Below are positions 24,901 through 32,184 of a stretch of 64,000 bases of DNA, piece after piece. Made by a program: the position numbers and the translations under genes. The first letter of the stretch is position 1; every line of letters starts with the position of its first letter. The notes under the pieces were generated by a model. The model was not told the origin of the DNA and ran no database searches. It saw only the letters and a program-made list of their open reading frames with translations. The stretch covers positions 48,026,517 through 48,090,516 of the forward strand of contig OX411543.1 in the NCBI GenBank assembly GCA_948146395.1. The letters run 5' to 3'. The DNA comes from Fragum whitleyi (lineage: Eukaryota; Mollusca; Bivalvia; Cardiida; Cardiidae).

Positions 24901-27900
24901 GGAGGAGAAGAAGAAGAAGAAGAAGAAGAAGAAGAAGAAGAGAAGAAGAAGAAGAAGAAGAAGAAGAAGAAGAAGAAGAAGAAGAAGAAGAAGAAGAAGA
25001 AGAAGAAGAAGAAGATTCGTTTTCCACAATGTGTTCTACACAAAAAATATGGGGGAAATAATAATAGCACGCGATTCATAAAGAGTAAGATTCGATGACA
25101 CAGTGCGATGATTATGTATGTGCATCGGACGTTACAGCCGCATAAAATGCATTCGTAAATTTTTACTTTTGCCAGATTTTTTTTAGAGTTTGGGAGCTAT
25201 GTACTTAAAAGGAATTCGACCAAATACCCAAAGGAAAGGGAGAGCAAAGATTTATCAGAGAAAGTAACACATTCTACGCTATTCCAGACTCCATTTGAGT
25301 TTTAATGTTAGAGATGCGCAGGTTTTTAAAAGTGAGTGATGATAATGGATTTTTCTATAATTGTACGGACTAAATTGAAATTTGATCACTAAATCGAAGT
25401 TGTCCATCTATATAGAGGGATTTGAAAAAATGATATAATATGTACTTCTTCTTTGTCTATTTACCTGTAATTGTATATATGTATTTTTTCGGGAAAAAAT
25501 GTATTTGCGACATTTTGGTCACTTACAAACGTTATGCATTTCACAAGATTGTGCTGAAAGATTTTTCAAGACAAAACACGATGGGTTATTTTTTTCCTCC
25601 TCTCCGGCCATACGTATTCACCGAAACCTAAATTTACGTCCATATAGATTAAAGTTACTTCTGTCCATAAAGATTCGCGTGCACTGACTGATTGGTTGAA
25701 ATTGGTTTTATACCTGAATGAAAACAATTTGGGTACGAAGCTATTTTTGTTATCCTCCTTACAAAGTAGTACAGTCGGTAATTTTAAGTTGTTGAAATAT
25801 ATTAATTACTTAGAGGATAATCAATTCTTTCAGTGTAAGATCGATTTATATTCATTGAGTGAACAACAAAAGTTATATTTTCAGGAGTGGCAGAGCCACG
25901 AGTGAAAATATAACTTTTGTTGTTCTCGAAATGAAATATAAATCGATCTTATACGAAAAACAAACGATGGTTCTATTTCTTTAATGCAAAAATGAGACAA
26001 AATGTGAAATTTCTATGACAAATTTCCGTAAAGCGCGTCATTTTGCACGTGATTGCCATGCAACGTTCATTGTGACGTCACTTATTTCGCCCCGCATAGA
26101 TGACGTCAGATAGGATGAAATGCACAAAAGCAGGGTATAAGTTTTTGATAATTTTACTGCTTTTGCGGTGAGATTATCAAGTGATAATCTGCCGTTATTT
26201 CTCGATAAACCACCAAAAAGCATTTAAGATATATTATTTCTTACAGTTACTCACATTGTGGAAGTGACAGTCATCTTGATCAAAACCATCCAAAACTGCT
26301 CGCGCCGCGCTCAAATTATTCATTTCAAACGCCCACTCCTTTGCACTCAAGAACGCTCCGTGATTGTTCAAAAACGCTTTAAAACAGTTAAAGATAAACA
26401 ACATTTCAATCAGATCGAACGAATGGTCGGATGATTTTATTGACAGGTGTTGATTTTTAAGAGTCTGATTTATCTGTGGGGACATAAATACAGAGAAGTA
26501 CCTAGAGGTTGATAAATGGAGGTATACAATTTCGCTTATTTCGTCCATTCAAAGATCGTTCTACAAACTCAATCATTTTTTTTTTTATTCCAGAATCATT
26601 CTATCTGTCAATTTAACGATGTTTCTAACTGTATTCAAACAGTGTTATTATGTTTTTAGTTTCTCCCTAAATGAAATCAATAAATTCTACGTTGTGTCTT
26701 AAGGAAGTGGACCCGAAATAGTTCCGCAATATTTCGGACCACATATTCTTTCACAATGTTAACCAAGGTTTCCTAATGAAAATCATTAGGAAACCTCGGT
26801 TAACACCGTTCAAGTTTAATACCCCTGAGATGTTACAAAACTATTACGGTTCCACTACCTTAAATATCTCGATTCCGCCAAGTAACAAGTGTTAATCTGA
26901 ACACTTAGTAAGTCTGTTAATATGTTCCTTTCTTAGCAAAAAAGGACGATTTTTCAGTGGTTAGCGGTTTGAAACGGTTTATCCCTTTTAATAAAATTAA
27001 ATCGGAGGCTTAAATTACGCAAAGCTCCCTGATAATTACGTAACAGGTAGGTATATTTCTGTACACTGCCTTCATACTCTTAAGCGGATGATACAATTAT
27101 AAGCCTTTTTGATTCGTGTCCCAAAAGTGAATAGAAAAAATATCTTTCTTTATCATATTTTGAAAACATAGAGCAGAAGTAGTAAAGATTTTAACAGTCT
27201 AATATGAAAGTTTTGTGGGACTACTTTGCGCGCAGACACTCACAATAGAAACAAGATCAAGATTAAGATTTGATTCGAGGAGATGTGATTTCATCCACAA
27301 CTTTCAAATCATTTTTATAAGATGGCCCTGATAAATCAACAAAATTCAGAAATGCATTGATTAGAATTTTCCGCATAACATTTAACTCCGTTTGTAACAT
27401 GACATCATCTCTTCGCCTAATTCATTTGCCGTTTTCACGGTAAAAATAGTCAGCTCGATTGGCTCAGTCGATAGTCACCGGACTTCAGAACATTTGAAGG
27501 TCGATCGTGGGGGTTCGATTCCTGGGCTGGCACACTGATAAACATTTTTTTTTCGGATAAGACGTAAAAACCGAGGTCCCTTGAGATGGTGCTTTACACC
27601 GAGCACGTTAAAGAACCATGGCGGATCTCAGTAATTTCGTCATGTATCCTAAAAAACTGTGGTTACGAGTATTGGAACTACAAGATGCTTTACTGATATT
27701 TTGCGGAAATGAAAAAGAAGCAATTTCCATACTACCCCCGTAACAACTAATCGTCTTCTGGCGTCGCTCATATGGGCATATGTTACGGTAGCGACGATAA
27801 ATGAACGGAAATAAATTATATAATTATAATAAATCAAAAAAAAAAAAAAAAAACAAAAAAAAAAACCAGTAAAAATAAAGCGTTCCTATACGCTTTAAGC

Positions 27901-29587
27901 ATTTGCATAGTTATTTTACTAGTGTAGTGATGTGGGAGAAATATCATATACAGTTAAAAACATTGTGAAATTGACTAGGTGAATGATTTTGGAATGATGT
28001 AGGAATGAAATTGAATGAGTGTATGGAGCGACTTTTGAGTGAATTTAATGGGATGTTATCAAGTATTGCAAATTTTGTTCAGGATGAACAAAATTAGCAA
28101 TATTGATTACCTCCCTTTAATAAAATATGCATACAAGTTTATTAGATAGCTCCCCATTTCTTCAAGAACCTATCAGACGCCTACAATTTCAATTAAATAA
28201 GTGAAATCCCGATTTTTTTCCTAGCCATTATTAGTTTGAACGAAGTTGTTGTTGTATGTTTTTCAATGAGTTTGGAGCGTTTTTGATCGATTTGAGTGAG
28301 TGTTTGGAATGAATGAATTAAGCGCTGAGTGAATGATTTAGAATGATCTTGATCGGAATGATTGTCAATTTCACGATGTTATTAACTGTATACAGTCAAT
28401 TTTGCTAGAGCGACCTCGTCTAAAAATCTGCCTTTTTTTTTTTATAAAGCTATCGTTTTCAAAATCACCTTCTTTAAATAAAGATATCTTTAAAAGTAGT
28501 TATTGTTGGTCTAAAAGTAATTGAAAAAGAATCCTATAGTGAAAAACTCACGAGAATCGTTTCAATTGAGTTTTAACAACATAGGATTATTGATAATTAC
28601 GAAATAAAATGCATATTCAATTAAAAAGTATGTTTCTTATTTGTAAACAAACGTGTATTTTAAAAGCGGCCATTTCTTTAACGAACGCTTTTTTTGCTTC
28701 GTTAGAAGTCGCTTATATAAACAAGTTTTACTGTATAACGTTTTACTCCGGCAACGTGGAACTTCTTAAAAATTAAATACATGCGTCAAATATAAAATTT
28801 TTGAGAGTCAATGCCCTAGGTCATATGTAAAACTATAAAATATCACTTTAAATGGTGCTTGTGAACATCGAAATTGTGTCATGCTTATTTGTTTCATTGC
28901 TTTATATACCTTTTTTATTTAATTATTTTAAAAGAAATAAGTCATGAAAATATAACAGCACCAGGCGAATATTTAATTTACTTTTGGCAAAAGATATATT
29001 GATTGGCTTTGAAAAATGGATGCTGTTCGAAAAAACAAGTCTTTGGATAATTGCTTAGTTGATAAACGAGTTGAATAAAATAAAGATATGATAAAAAATA
29101 TGATGAAATAAATGTACAACATAACTCGCTTACAAACTAAAGAATCCTTTTTGGAATGAATAAGATTAAACGATATTCCCAAATGATTCAAAAATTGTTC
29201 CAGAAATATCTCAAATATCCCATCAGAATTACAAGAAAAAAATAACAAACAATAAAATAATCCCCAAATCCAGTTAATCCGACCGGATTCACACTCCCTG
29301 CAATAATTTCATCTCGATTTTCACCGCTTATAAATTAAATATACCAAAAGCCAACCGTCGAGACTTTAAGCTAAGTGTGCAAATTGGCACAAAAAACGCC
29401 TGCAAATTAGTACAAATTGAAATAACACGTCACAGAATCGGTTCTTTTGTGCTTTAATTTAGAAAATTTGGCTTAATTGGAGGGCAAATAGATGGAGAAT
29501 TTATGAACAATCCTTACCTGGGGTTATAACAGTATGTCCGATCTGAGTCGATAACTCTACACCACTCGATAAATTGGACATTGCCAT
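2481..29587 (-). CDS. otp: Orthopedia homeobox transcription factor, complete, four coding exons
   Basis: The coding sequence is the join of complement 29587-29518, 21348-21107, 3681-3453 and 2770-2481, giving 276 codons plus a TAA stop. Seen in the sequence: donors GTAAGG, GTAGGT and GTAAGC; acceptors ending CACAG, TTCAG and TTCAG; phases 1, 0 and 1 that keep a single open frame. The homeodomain spans about residues 59-118, with WFQNRR, Q50 at residue 108 and N51 at residue 109. Intron 2 falls between homeodomain positions 46 and 47, the usual paired-like site. A C-terminal OAR motif ([14 protein letters not shown]) lies at about 257-270. Known for the family: Otp is a nuclear DNA-binding regulator of neurosecretory and other neuronal fates in bilaterians. 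The homeodomain matches Otp as I remember it, and the DTRW and OAR segments downstream fit too. The protein is shorter than vertebrate OTP (about 325 residues). The start at 29587 is chosen because an in-frame TAA lies a short way upstream and no other ATG precedes it in frame. Confidence 0.95.
2858..3083 (+). mobile_element. A-family MITE, left part, in otp intron 3
   Basis: It begins ACAGTAAATTACATCGTGAA and follows the A consensus to the GGAGCTATTCATAGAATT segment, then stops where a D-family fragment begins. Confidence 0.7.
3084..3170. mobile_element. D-family MITE, half element
   Basis: GCAGAATCTAACAATAAATG, TTTAACTTACGATT and TTTAGTAAATCGGGCCC match the right half of the D copy at 40585-40828. 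Confidence 0.65.
3171..3425. mobile_element. C-family-like MITE remnant in otp intron 3
   Basis: GCATCACGCG at one end and GGTCCCTTTTCACATCACGC at the other recall the C-family inverted ends. The interior shares a TTCTGAATCTAGAAGGACCA stretch with other C copies. It is divergent, and its limits are approximate. Confidence 0.45.
3453..3681 (-). CDS. otp: otp coding exon 3 (recognition helix and linker)
   Basis: The exon encodes residues 105-180. It starts with [15 protein letters not shown] (recognition helix, Q50 and N51, and the basic tail), followed by TTNVFRTPG and a serine- and proline-rich linker containing a [10 protein letters not shown] block. The acceptor is GTTTTCAG and the donor CAAG/GTAAGC. 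The CSLY...DTRW block resembles the CSFHANDTRW segment of vertebrate OTP as I recall it, which supports orthology outside the homeodomain. Confidence 0.96.
3788..3866. repeat. A-rich and C-run low-complexity stretch
   Basis: Runs of A interrupted by ten C residues and CAAACA motifs. The open frames across it are composition artefacts. Confidence 0.8.
4129..4306 (-). mobile_element. E-family element, partial
   Basis: On the minus strand, TAACGAGGTTGGGGAAATTG, GTCGAGGCACTGCCGAGAC, a TACACTAAGTA motif and TTGTCTTATAGCCTCTATTT follow the order of the copy at 33993-34326. Confidence 0.6.
4850..4896 (-). repeat. tRNA-type box B remnant (SINE head fragment)
   Basis: On the minus strand GGTTCGAGTCTCACCATCAC resembles the T-arm and box B of tRNA-derived SINEs. 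Nothing around it folds as a tRNA. The 4310-4850 stretch before it shows only a short hairpin (GCAAACGA...TCGTTTGC, about 4532-4557). Confidence 0.4.
4907..5340 (-). mobile_element. A-family MITE, full length (subfamily 2)
   Basis: The ends CAGTTAAGAACATTG and GATGTTGTTAACCG are flanked by TA. The central hairpin has the variant stem GTACAAATGTAC. It shares an AAAAATCAACACCAGCC segment with the copies at 26244 and 61001, which defines a second subfamily. Confidence 0.8.
5563..5955. mobile_element. I-family (hAT-like) MITE, copy 1
   Basis: The ends are CAATCGGGAACCC and GTTCCGAATG. The direct repeat AGAAATCTA flanks it at 5554-5562 and 5956-5964 (8-9 bases). Inside are a CAAAACGCAGTG...CACTGCGTTTTG-type hairpin and a CACGTG/TGACGTCA pair. 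The 8-9 base duplication suggests hAT-like mobilisation (inference). Confidence 0.8.
6036..6438. mobile_element. I-family (hAT-like) MITE, copy 2
   Basis: It has the same ends and internal order as copy 1, 80 bases downstream and in the same orientation. It is flanked by the direct repeat GCCTCTGCT at 6027-6035 and 6439-6447. The distinct duplication shows that it inserted independently and did not arise by tandem duplication. Confidence 0.85.
6450..6535 (+). mobile_element. A-family MITE, right-end fragment
   Basis: AAAACTCGCTGATCCAACTC, CATTCAAATTCATTCC and TTGTCAATTTTAAAAG follow the A right end. The element copy at 6036 appears to sit in its left side. Confidence 0.5.
7246..7573 (+). mobile_element. 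G-family mariner-like MITE
   Basis: Colinear with 28393-28733: a CCAATTTTGCTCAAACGACC start, a CCTTCTTTAAAT block, an AACATAGGATTA block, and a GCTTATTACAAGTTTAACTG end followed by TA. The left terminus is degraded. Confidence 0.65.
7585..7722. mobile_element. H-family hairpin MITE, degraded copy
   Basis: GCCCTGTGTTCGAAAA and CTGAACACAGGGC are inverted, with an ATTATACCTCGCTTTG / CAAAGCGGGGTA inner stem. It is related to the larger copy at 51664-51911. Confidence 0.6.
9155..9399. mobile_element. D-family MITE
   Basis: GTTTTATTAAATATCTTACA is opposed by TACGTAAGACGTTAAGCAAA. The inner stem GGAATCGTC / GACGATTCC type and a GCCATGCATCATCTCA block are shared with the copies at 12393, 40585, 48757 and 53214. 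Confidence 0.7.
9545..9805. mobile_element. B-family MITE, divergent
   Basis: GAGCCTGTGCATGACATTTC is opposed by GAAATTGTTGGAGCTATCTC and AGCTC. The centre is a strong hairpin, ACACTGATCAGACTGTGCGG inverted around GGGCC. Confidence 0.65.
10205..10420 (-). repeat. SINE2-like remnant
   Basis: CTATTCCACATAGG-type and GATTATCCAACCAACAGAAA segments and a GGGATAGAGCCCGTGAC box B remnant resemble, in order, the SINE2 copies at 14284 and 38760 read on the minus strand. It is strongly diverged. Confidence 0.4.
10498..11972. mobile_element. B-family MITE split by a 1.2 kb element
   Basis: The left half (GCCCTGTGCGTGACATTTCC...) and right half (...GTTGGAAATGTCACGCACAG, GCTCA) match the compact copy at 38427-38669. 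Positions 10581-11812 interrupt it. Confidence 0.75.
10581..11812. mobile_element. Harbinger-like non-autonomous DNA transposon nested in a B element
   Basis: The 1232-base insert has imperfect inverted ends of about 27 bases (GACGTCACGGAAAAAGTTGA versus GACGTAACGGCAAAAGTTGC). It is flanked by TTA on both sides (10578-10580 and 11813-11815). A TTA duplication fits PIF/Harbinger (TWA). No transposase is visible, and the longest frame inside (10741-10986, 81 codons) resembles nothing I know. Confidence 0.65.
12393..12634. mobile_element. D-family MITE
   Basis: GGGACCCGTTTACTTAACTT is opposed by TAGATGTTTAGTAAAACGGA. The inner GGAATCGTC / GGCGATTCC stem and GGCAGAATTCCAT block place it in D. 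Confidence 0.75.
12960..13440. other. Repeat-free, relatively GC-rich block in otp intron 2
   Basis: The block contains GGTTCCCGGGAC, GACCCGGGTTC, GCCCCGCGGGAG and GGATTAATTTAGGG, and its composition differs from the surrounding AT-rich DNA. It matches none of the window's repeat families. The short open frames across it (12990-13244, 13244-13432, and 12959-13174 on the minus strand) look like chance. It could be a conserved regulatory element, an unrecognised exon or an old unique sequence; I cannot tell which. Confidence 0.3.
13960..14283 (+). mobile_element. SINE1, tRNA-derived, with A-rich expansion in the head
   Basis: It has a GCCCGATAAGCTCAG box A head, then an (AAAC)n/A-rich stretch at 13980-14033, then GGGTTCGATTACCGGGCTGG (box B). 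The shared body follows: GTCTTTCGGATGAAACG, CACATCGAGTACGTTAAAGA, CATGACGGATCTCAGCAG and GCATGTGCTACGGTAGC. The body matches the copies at 32478 and 32792. Confidence 0.75.
14284..14515 (-). mobile_element. SINE2, tRNA-derived, abutting SINE1
   Basis: Read on the minus strand it opens with CGTGTTCGATTCCCGGCGGC (box B) and CACTCATTCTTTCCGAC. It ends in the GGCGTGAAACCCCATTCAAA 3' region. The same segments occur at 38760, 41657 and 51945. A GCACTCATTCTTTCC repeat just beyond (to about 14540) makes a hairpin with the head. Confidence 0.65.
14877..14965 (+). mobile_element. A-family MITE, right-end fragment
   Basis: CATTCAAAACTCGTTATTCC, CTCATTCAAGCTTATTCCG and ATTGTCAACATCACGGTGTT follow the A right end. 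Confidence 0.55.
14970..16900. other. Intronic stretch, mostly unassigned
   Basis: At about 15085-15215 there are repeated GCGCAAAGT and GGACAAAGTAAGA segments in both orientations (a degraded hairpin repeat). A poly-A run lies at 16776-16798. Nothing else is assignable, and no coding frame looks real. Confidence 0.5.
16903..17172 (+). mobile_element. E-family element
   Basis: The start TATATAATACGTTCTTAGTG leads into the hairpin TGTATAAAAAATATCTAACC / GGTTAGATATT-type around TTAGTGTATTG. TCTTATAGCCTCTATTTACC and the terminal GTATAGTTATAAG follow. It matches 33993-34326 but has a shorter hairpin loop. Confidence 0.7.
17610..17880 (+). repeat. Interspersed repeat of the kind common in molluscs
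   Basis: Segments such as CTTGTCCGGAGCATATCTCC, GCTATCAACTTGAAACTT and TTTGGAGTTATTGCCCTTTG resemble a repeat that I remember as very common in mollusc genomes. It occurs only once here, so the assignment is from memory. Confidence 0.45.
18440..18690 (-). repeat. Probable old interspersed repeat
   Basis: On the minus strand GAAGACCCGAGGTATTGTGA, TGACGTCGTTTGCATTGACG and CTTGGCATGTGTGTTCACC resemble dispersed repeats seen in mollusc sequences. The open frame across it (82 codons) shows no domain. Low certainty. Confidence 0.3.
18868..18905 (+). repeat. poly-A run after ACA repeats
   Basis: ACAACAACA followed by over 30 A residues. It may be the tail of a lost retroposon. Confidence 0.8.
19296..19412 (-). 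mobile_element. SINE1 body fragment
   Basis: On the minus strand GAGGTCCCGTGAGACGGTGC, CCGAGCACATAAAAGAACC-like and CTCAGCAGTAGTTTCGTCC match the SINE1 body. The tRNA head is missing. Confidence 0.65.
19868..19912 (-). repeat. SINE head fragment (box B)
   Basis: On the minus strand GGGTTCGATTCCCTGGCTGG matches the SINE1 T-arm. No body follows. Confidence 0.5.
20386..20817 (+). mobile_element. A-family MITE, full length
   Basis: The left end is CAGTTAATTACATCGTGA and the right end TTTTTAACTG. The central hairpin GGGAGGTAATCAATATCG / CGATATGGGATTACCTCCC is intact. Confidence 0.8.
21107..21348 (-). CDS. otp: otp coding exon 2 (first three quarters of the homeodomain)
   Basis: The exon encodes residues 24-104: a short acidic, glycine-rich linker, then the basic KQKRHRTRF arm and homeodomain positions 1-46, ending ...LTESRVQ. 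The acceptor is TTTTTCACAG and the donor CAG/GTAGGT. The glycine codon is split across intron 1. The exon opens with a methionine (21346) that could act as an internal start if exon 1 were skipped. This exon alone is enough to identify Otp, because the helix 1 and 2 sequence is diagnostic. Confidence 0.97.
21361..21460 (+). mobile_element. A-family MITE, left-end fragment abutting the otp exon 2 acceptor
   Basis: ACTGTTAGTAATAGCGTGAA, ATTGACATTCATCACAATAA and CATTCATTCCAAATTCTCAC follow the A left end. The fragment ends 12 bases from the exon. On the otp strand its terminus reads TACTAAC (21372-21366), a consensus branch-point sequence 19 bases before the exon. Confidence 0.65.
21680..21955. 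mobile_element. I-family MITE, right-half remnant
   Basis: TTATAATATGCAAAAAAAC, CTTCGAGCGTATTTACC, AAGTACTATCAGAAGGCGAA and AAGTCCGGGCGATGTTCCAA follow the right halves of 5563-5955 and 6036-6438. The left limit is uncertain. Confidence 0.6.
22379..22632. mobile_element. C-family MITE
   Basis: TGTGACTCGTCACGCGAAAA is opposed by TTTTCGCGTGACGGATCACA. The interior has TTTCAACAATTCTTTCGGTG and an inner palindrome near GACCCTAGCC...GACTAGGGCC. Confidence 0.8.
23269..23280 (+). repeat. Poly-C run
   Basis: Twelve C residues after GATTATTA. This may be the degraded GGGAGGTAAT/ATTACCTCCC hairpin of a lost A element (AGAGGTAATTTCGC lies just before it). Confidence 0.6.
23612..23870. mobile_element. 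C-family MITE, inverse orientation
   Basis: It starts TGTGACCCGTCATGCGAAAA and the inner GACCCTAGTCAGACTGCG segment comes first. It ends GGTGGTCCGTTTTCGCTAGA, with the terminus decayed. Confidence 0.65.
24394..24545 (+). mobile_element. A-family MITE, left part only
   Basis: It begins CTACAGTTAAAAACATCGTG and continues through TCACTAAGCGCTCCAATTAT and CAAACACTCAATCAAACC, then stops after AAACAACTACCGTCAAA. Confidence 0.65.
24887..25014 (+). repeat. (GAA)n trinucleotide tract, about 128 bp
   Basis: Nearly pure AAG/GAA repeats with two GGA interruptions near 24901 and one slip near 24940. The poly-Leu, poly-Arg/Glu and poly-Phe/Ser frames across it are artefacts. Confidence 0.95.
25814..26225 (+). 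mobile_element. F-family element, solo unit
   Basis: It runs from TTAGAGGATAATCAATTC to CCAAAAAGCATTTAAG, with a hairpin of about 120 bases centred on GAGTGGCAGAGCCACGAGTG and a CACGTG/TGACGTCA cluster at 26046-26108. The whole unit reappears twice, as an inverted pair, at 35745-37041. It has no coding capacity. Confidence 0.75.
26244..26631 (+). mobile_element. A-family MITE, full length (subfamily 2)
   Basis: The ends CAGTTACTCACATTG and GATGTTTCTAACTG are flanked by TA. It has a GACAGGTGTTGATTTTTAAG segment, and its central hairpin is partly lost. Confidence 0.75.
26698..26863. mobile_element. J-family hairpin MITE
   Basis: CTTAAGGAAGTGGACCCGAA is opposed by TTACGGTTCCACTACCTTAA, around a stem AACCAAGGTTTCCTAATGAA / TCATTAGGAAACCTCGGTT. 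A second copy is at 52287-52453. Confidence 0.75.
27451..27870 (+). mobile_element. SINE1 with an internal insertion and poly-A tail
   Basis: The head GATTGGCTCAGTCGATAG and box B GGGTTCGATTCCTGGGCTGG lead into the SINE1 body. About 75 bases at 27650-27725 are absent from the other copies. It ends with GGTAGCGACGATAAATGAAC and an A-rich tail. Confidence 0.75.
27951..28388 (-). mobile_element. A-family MITE, full length
   Basis: CAGTTAAAAACATTGTGAAA to GATGTTATTAACTG, with TA on both sides and the central hairpin intact. The next element (G family) starts four bases further on, after TATA. Confidence 0.85.
28393..28733 (+). mobile_element. G-family mariner-like MITE
   Basis: It runs from CAGTCAATTTTGCTAGAGCG to CTTATATAAACAAGTTTTAC then TG, with TA on both sides. 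The CAGT ends and TA duplication point to Tc1/mariner-type mobilisation. It is colinear with 7246-7573. Confidence 0.75.
29518..29587 (-). CDS. otp: otp coding exon 1
   Basis: This 70-base exon encodes the first 23 residues ([20 protein letters not shown] and then ITP) plus one base of a glycine codon. It ends CCAG followed by the donor GTAAGG. An in-frame TAA about 25 bases upstream of the ATG closes the frame. The ATG at 29581 (residue 3) is an alternative start. The N-terminus is not a conserved domain. The exon is assigned by frame continuity with exon 2 and the good donor, so it is less certain than the homeodomain exons. Confidence 0.8.
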
Positions 29588-29760
29588 AATTTGGTGGCCG
29601 ACACTTTAACAAGATGAAATCTGATTTTTAAGAAATATTCCACCGGCAATTTATATTACACAAATTTTCCATAAAAGGAACGACCAGATTTTACAGCATT
29701 TGGTATTCTTGGGAGGCAGGCTCCACGCAGCGAGTTCGCTGATTGGTTAATCGATAGAAC
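29588..29760 (-). promoter_or_regulatory. candidate otp proximal promoter / 5' leader
   Basis: Upstream of the ATG on the otp strand there is an ATATAAAT stretch at about 29649-29657 (TATA-like). A CCAAT box overlaps GATTGGTTAATCGAT at about 29740-29755, which also holds a TAAT core. The spacing would allow a short leader. A TATA-like match is weak evidence in AT-rich DNA, so the true start could lie elsewhere or in an upstream non-coding exon. Confidence 0.3.
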
Positions 29761-30177
29761 TCTCACATCAATATTCATAAGTTGACTGTCGAACGGCAAG
29801 GCAGATCGGATTTTGTTTGTCGCGGGTTTGTGGACTGCCGTTAAAGTATTGGCACTTCTGTTTGCTTTTCGTAATTGATCTTTTGTCGGGCTTTCCACCA
29901 TTCTGGTATAATTTTCACAACTTTTCGCAATTTTCTAAAGGATTCCTCAATACGTTGGACACCTCTTTTCATTGCATTTAAAGGCCAGTTTACGACAATA
30001 AAGCACCCTCATTTTCTGACGACCTTTTGATTGCTGTCAATATGAGAATCGTGTCCATTATTCGATCTGTAAACTTCAATGGAATCTAATTCCAACTTTT
30101 CAAAGGTACGGGGAAAACGTTTTGAAAAGTCCTCGAAACACTGTGGTATATTTTCGAAGGATGTAATCGTAACCCTA

Positions 30178-30300
30178 TGTGAGAATGCATATGGAGGCTA
30201 GGAAAGGATATGGTGGCTGCACTGGTGATAGAATTACCAGGAATCCATTTTTAAGTGCTCTAGCCGCCACTAGAAAAATATTGAAAGCGGCGTAAAAGTC
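30178..30300 (+). mobile_element. SINE2 3' fragment
   Basis: TGGAGGCTAGGAAAGGATAT, ATTACCAGGAATCCATTTTT and TTGAAAGCGGCGTAAAA match the SINE2 body at 41657-41870. The tRNA head is missing. The frame across it on the minus strand is a shadow. Confidence 0.6.
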
Positions 30301-30937
30301 CATTCTATTAATCAATCGAACGATATACACAACAAGGCTATTCGGCCATTTGATTCTTTTGAATAAATTCGACAGACAATGTGGGGGAAAGACCGTGGTT
30401 ACATTGAACAAAACTATGTTTAAATCGCTACCATACTAGTACAAAAATTATATAAGTTTATTCTGACCAAGAAATTCTCATGATCAGTCGACTGTTAGCT
30501 ACTAAATCATCGTGAATGCAGTTTAGTATTCTAATAAAATCAAATTCCTAAAATGTACATAATAAAATCGGATATTTTATGTACCATAAACATAAAAAAA
30601 CGACAATCATTTTCTGGTAATCTAAAGATTAGAATAATGAAAACAAGTGCGTTGAACGTAGATATTTATTTGCATTGTATTAATTAAAAAAGAAGAGATT
30701 TTTAAACGTGAACTACATTCTTATATCATACCACTAAGTCCCGGAATTAAGAACAATATTATAACACGAAAGGAGAACGGCTCGAGAAATATCTAATGAA
30801 TACGACTTCAAGTACTTGACCGTGTAAAATTTTTTTTGTTTACAAGTTATTTTCGGTTTTAACGCAATTTTCAACATTATTGTATTTATAGCGCGGCGGT
30901 TGTAGGACTTTCCCCTTGTTTAGGGGTCAAAAATTAC

Positions 30938-31005
30938 CCTTTCCCCTACCACCATATAGACCAATAATATAAACATGTATTATTGGTCTATTTGGTGGTA
31001 GAGGG
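30938..31005. repeat. Short perfect-stem palindrome beside a G run
   Basis: CCCTACCACCATATAGACCA and TGGTCTATTTGGTGGTAGAG are inverted around ATAAACATGTAT. (GT)n and an 18-base G run follow at 31007-31038. Confidence 0.7.
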
Positions 31006-31006
31006 T

Positions 31007-31038
<32 letters not shown>

Positions 31039-31239
31039 TATTTTGGACCCATATGAGTACAACTACAGCCTTTCATCCAACAGCTGCTCTTAGGTGTAAT
31101 ACTTATAAAACATCCATTGGTGGGAAATAGATGACTTGTTTCATGTTGACTTTTGTCAAATGTCGGATGAAAGTTGGGGTTCGAACTCACGGCCCCAGAA
31201 TTGACAGCATTATGTGTTACTGATGTTCAGCGTGAAATA

Positions 31240-31654
31240 CAGTAAATAGCATCGTGAAATTGACAGAGTGAATGAGTATGGATTGAAATTGATTAGTATG
31301 TGGATCGAGTTTTGAGTGAAATTCAAGGGAGGTAATCCAATATCGCTAATTTTGTTCAATTGAACAAAATTAGCGATATTCATTACCTCACTTTATTATA
31401 TATATATTTTCCTGTTTGATGGGTCTTCATGGCTAATTCACACACTCTAAAATCCTCATCATCAAATAAAATCGTAGAATAATTTGATAGATTGACTGAG
31501 ATGTTGATCATCGTGGCCGTTTTTGAATTTTTTCTAAGGATTTCGGAGCGTTTTTGATCGATTTGAGTGTGTGTTTGGAATGAATGAATGGAGAGCTGAG
31601 TGTGTCATTTAGTTTTGACCTGAATGGGTGTTAATTTTACGATGTTATTAATTG
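31240..31654 (-). mobile_element. A-family MITE, full length
   Basis: CAGTAAATAGCATCGTGAAA to ATGTTATTAATTG, with TA on both sides. The central hairpin has the tight loop GTTCAATTGAAC. Confidence 0.8.
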
Positions 31655-32184
31655 TAGGTTCATGGGAACTTAGACTAAGCATTACAGATACAGAAAATGA
31701 GCAACGTCCGAAAAGTATCGGCCAAAGTTACCCTGCGCAGTCCGCATAGTCCGACAAGGTTCGACACTTTAAGCACTACTCAGATGGAAGATTGATCATT
31801 GATTCAGAAATCAGATTAGAGCGTTAAAGTGTCAAACCTAGTACCAGCCTGCGAAACTATTGCTGCCTAAATATATATACATTAATCAATGATGTCAATA
31901 AAAAAAATCAATTGACAAATAGAAACACTGGTTTATAATGAGATGACTGCTGGGCGCCAACATTTTCCTTTTTTTCATTTCAATAATTTTGCCTGGTTTG
32001 GTGATTTAAAGCTCGTACCCCAGGTACGACGTTTAAATCGCCCTTCAAATATTTATTTTTTCAAATTTTACAGGTTAATAACATCTTTGAATATTTTGGG
32101 TGGTTTGTAAAGACATACAAGTATGTCAAATGGCAAGCGATTCCTTAATTGCTATCAAAATGTCATGAATCTATGAGATTTGTT

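Larger units (their letters stand above)
21349..29517 (-). other. otp intron 1 (8.2 kb)
   Basis: Bounded by GTAAGG and CACAG. It carries two C elements, a truncated A element, a long GAA tract, a solo F unit, an A element, a J hairpin, a SINE1 copy and adjoining A and G elements. Stretches at about 21960-22375, 22635-23610, 23880-24390, 25020-25810, 26870-27450 and 28740-29517 show nothing I can name. The last of these, next to exon 1, has several TAATT-type homeodomain cores. Confidence 0.85.

Noticed and set aside
24673..25079. Long frames encoding poly-Leu, poly-Arg/Glu and poly-Phe/Ser
   Set aside because: They are six-frame readings of one GAA tract; no start context, splice sites or domain.
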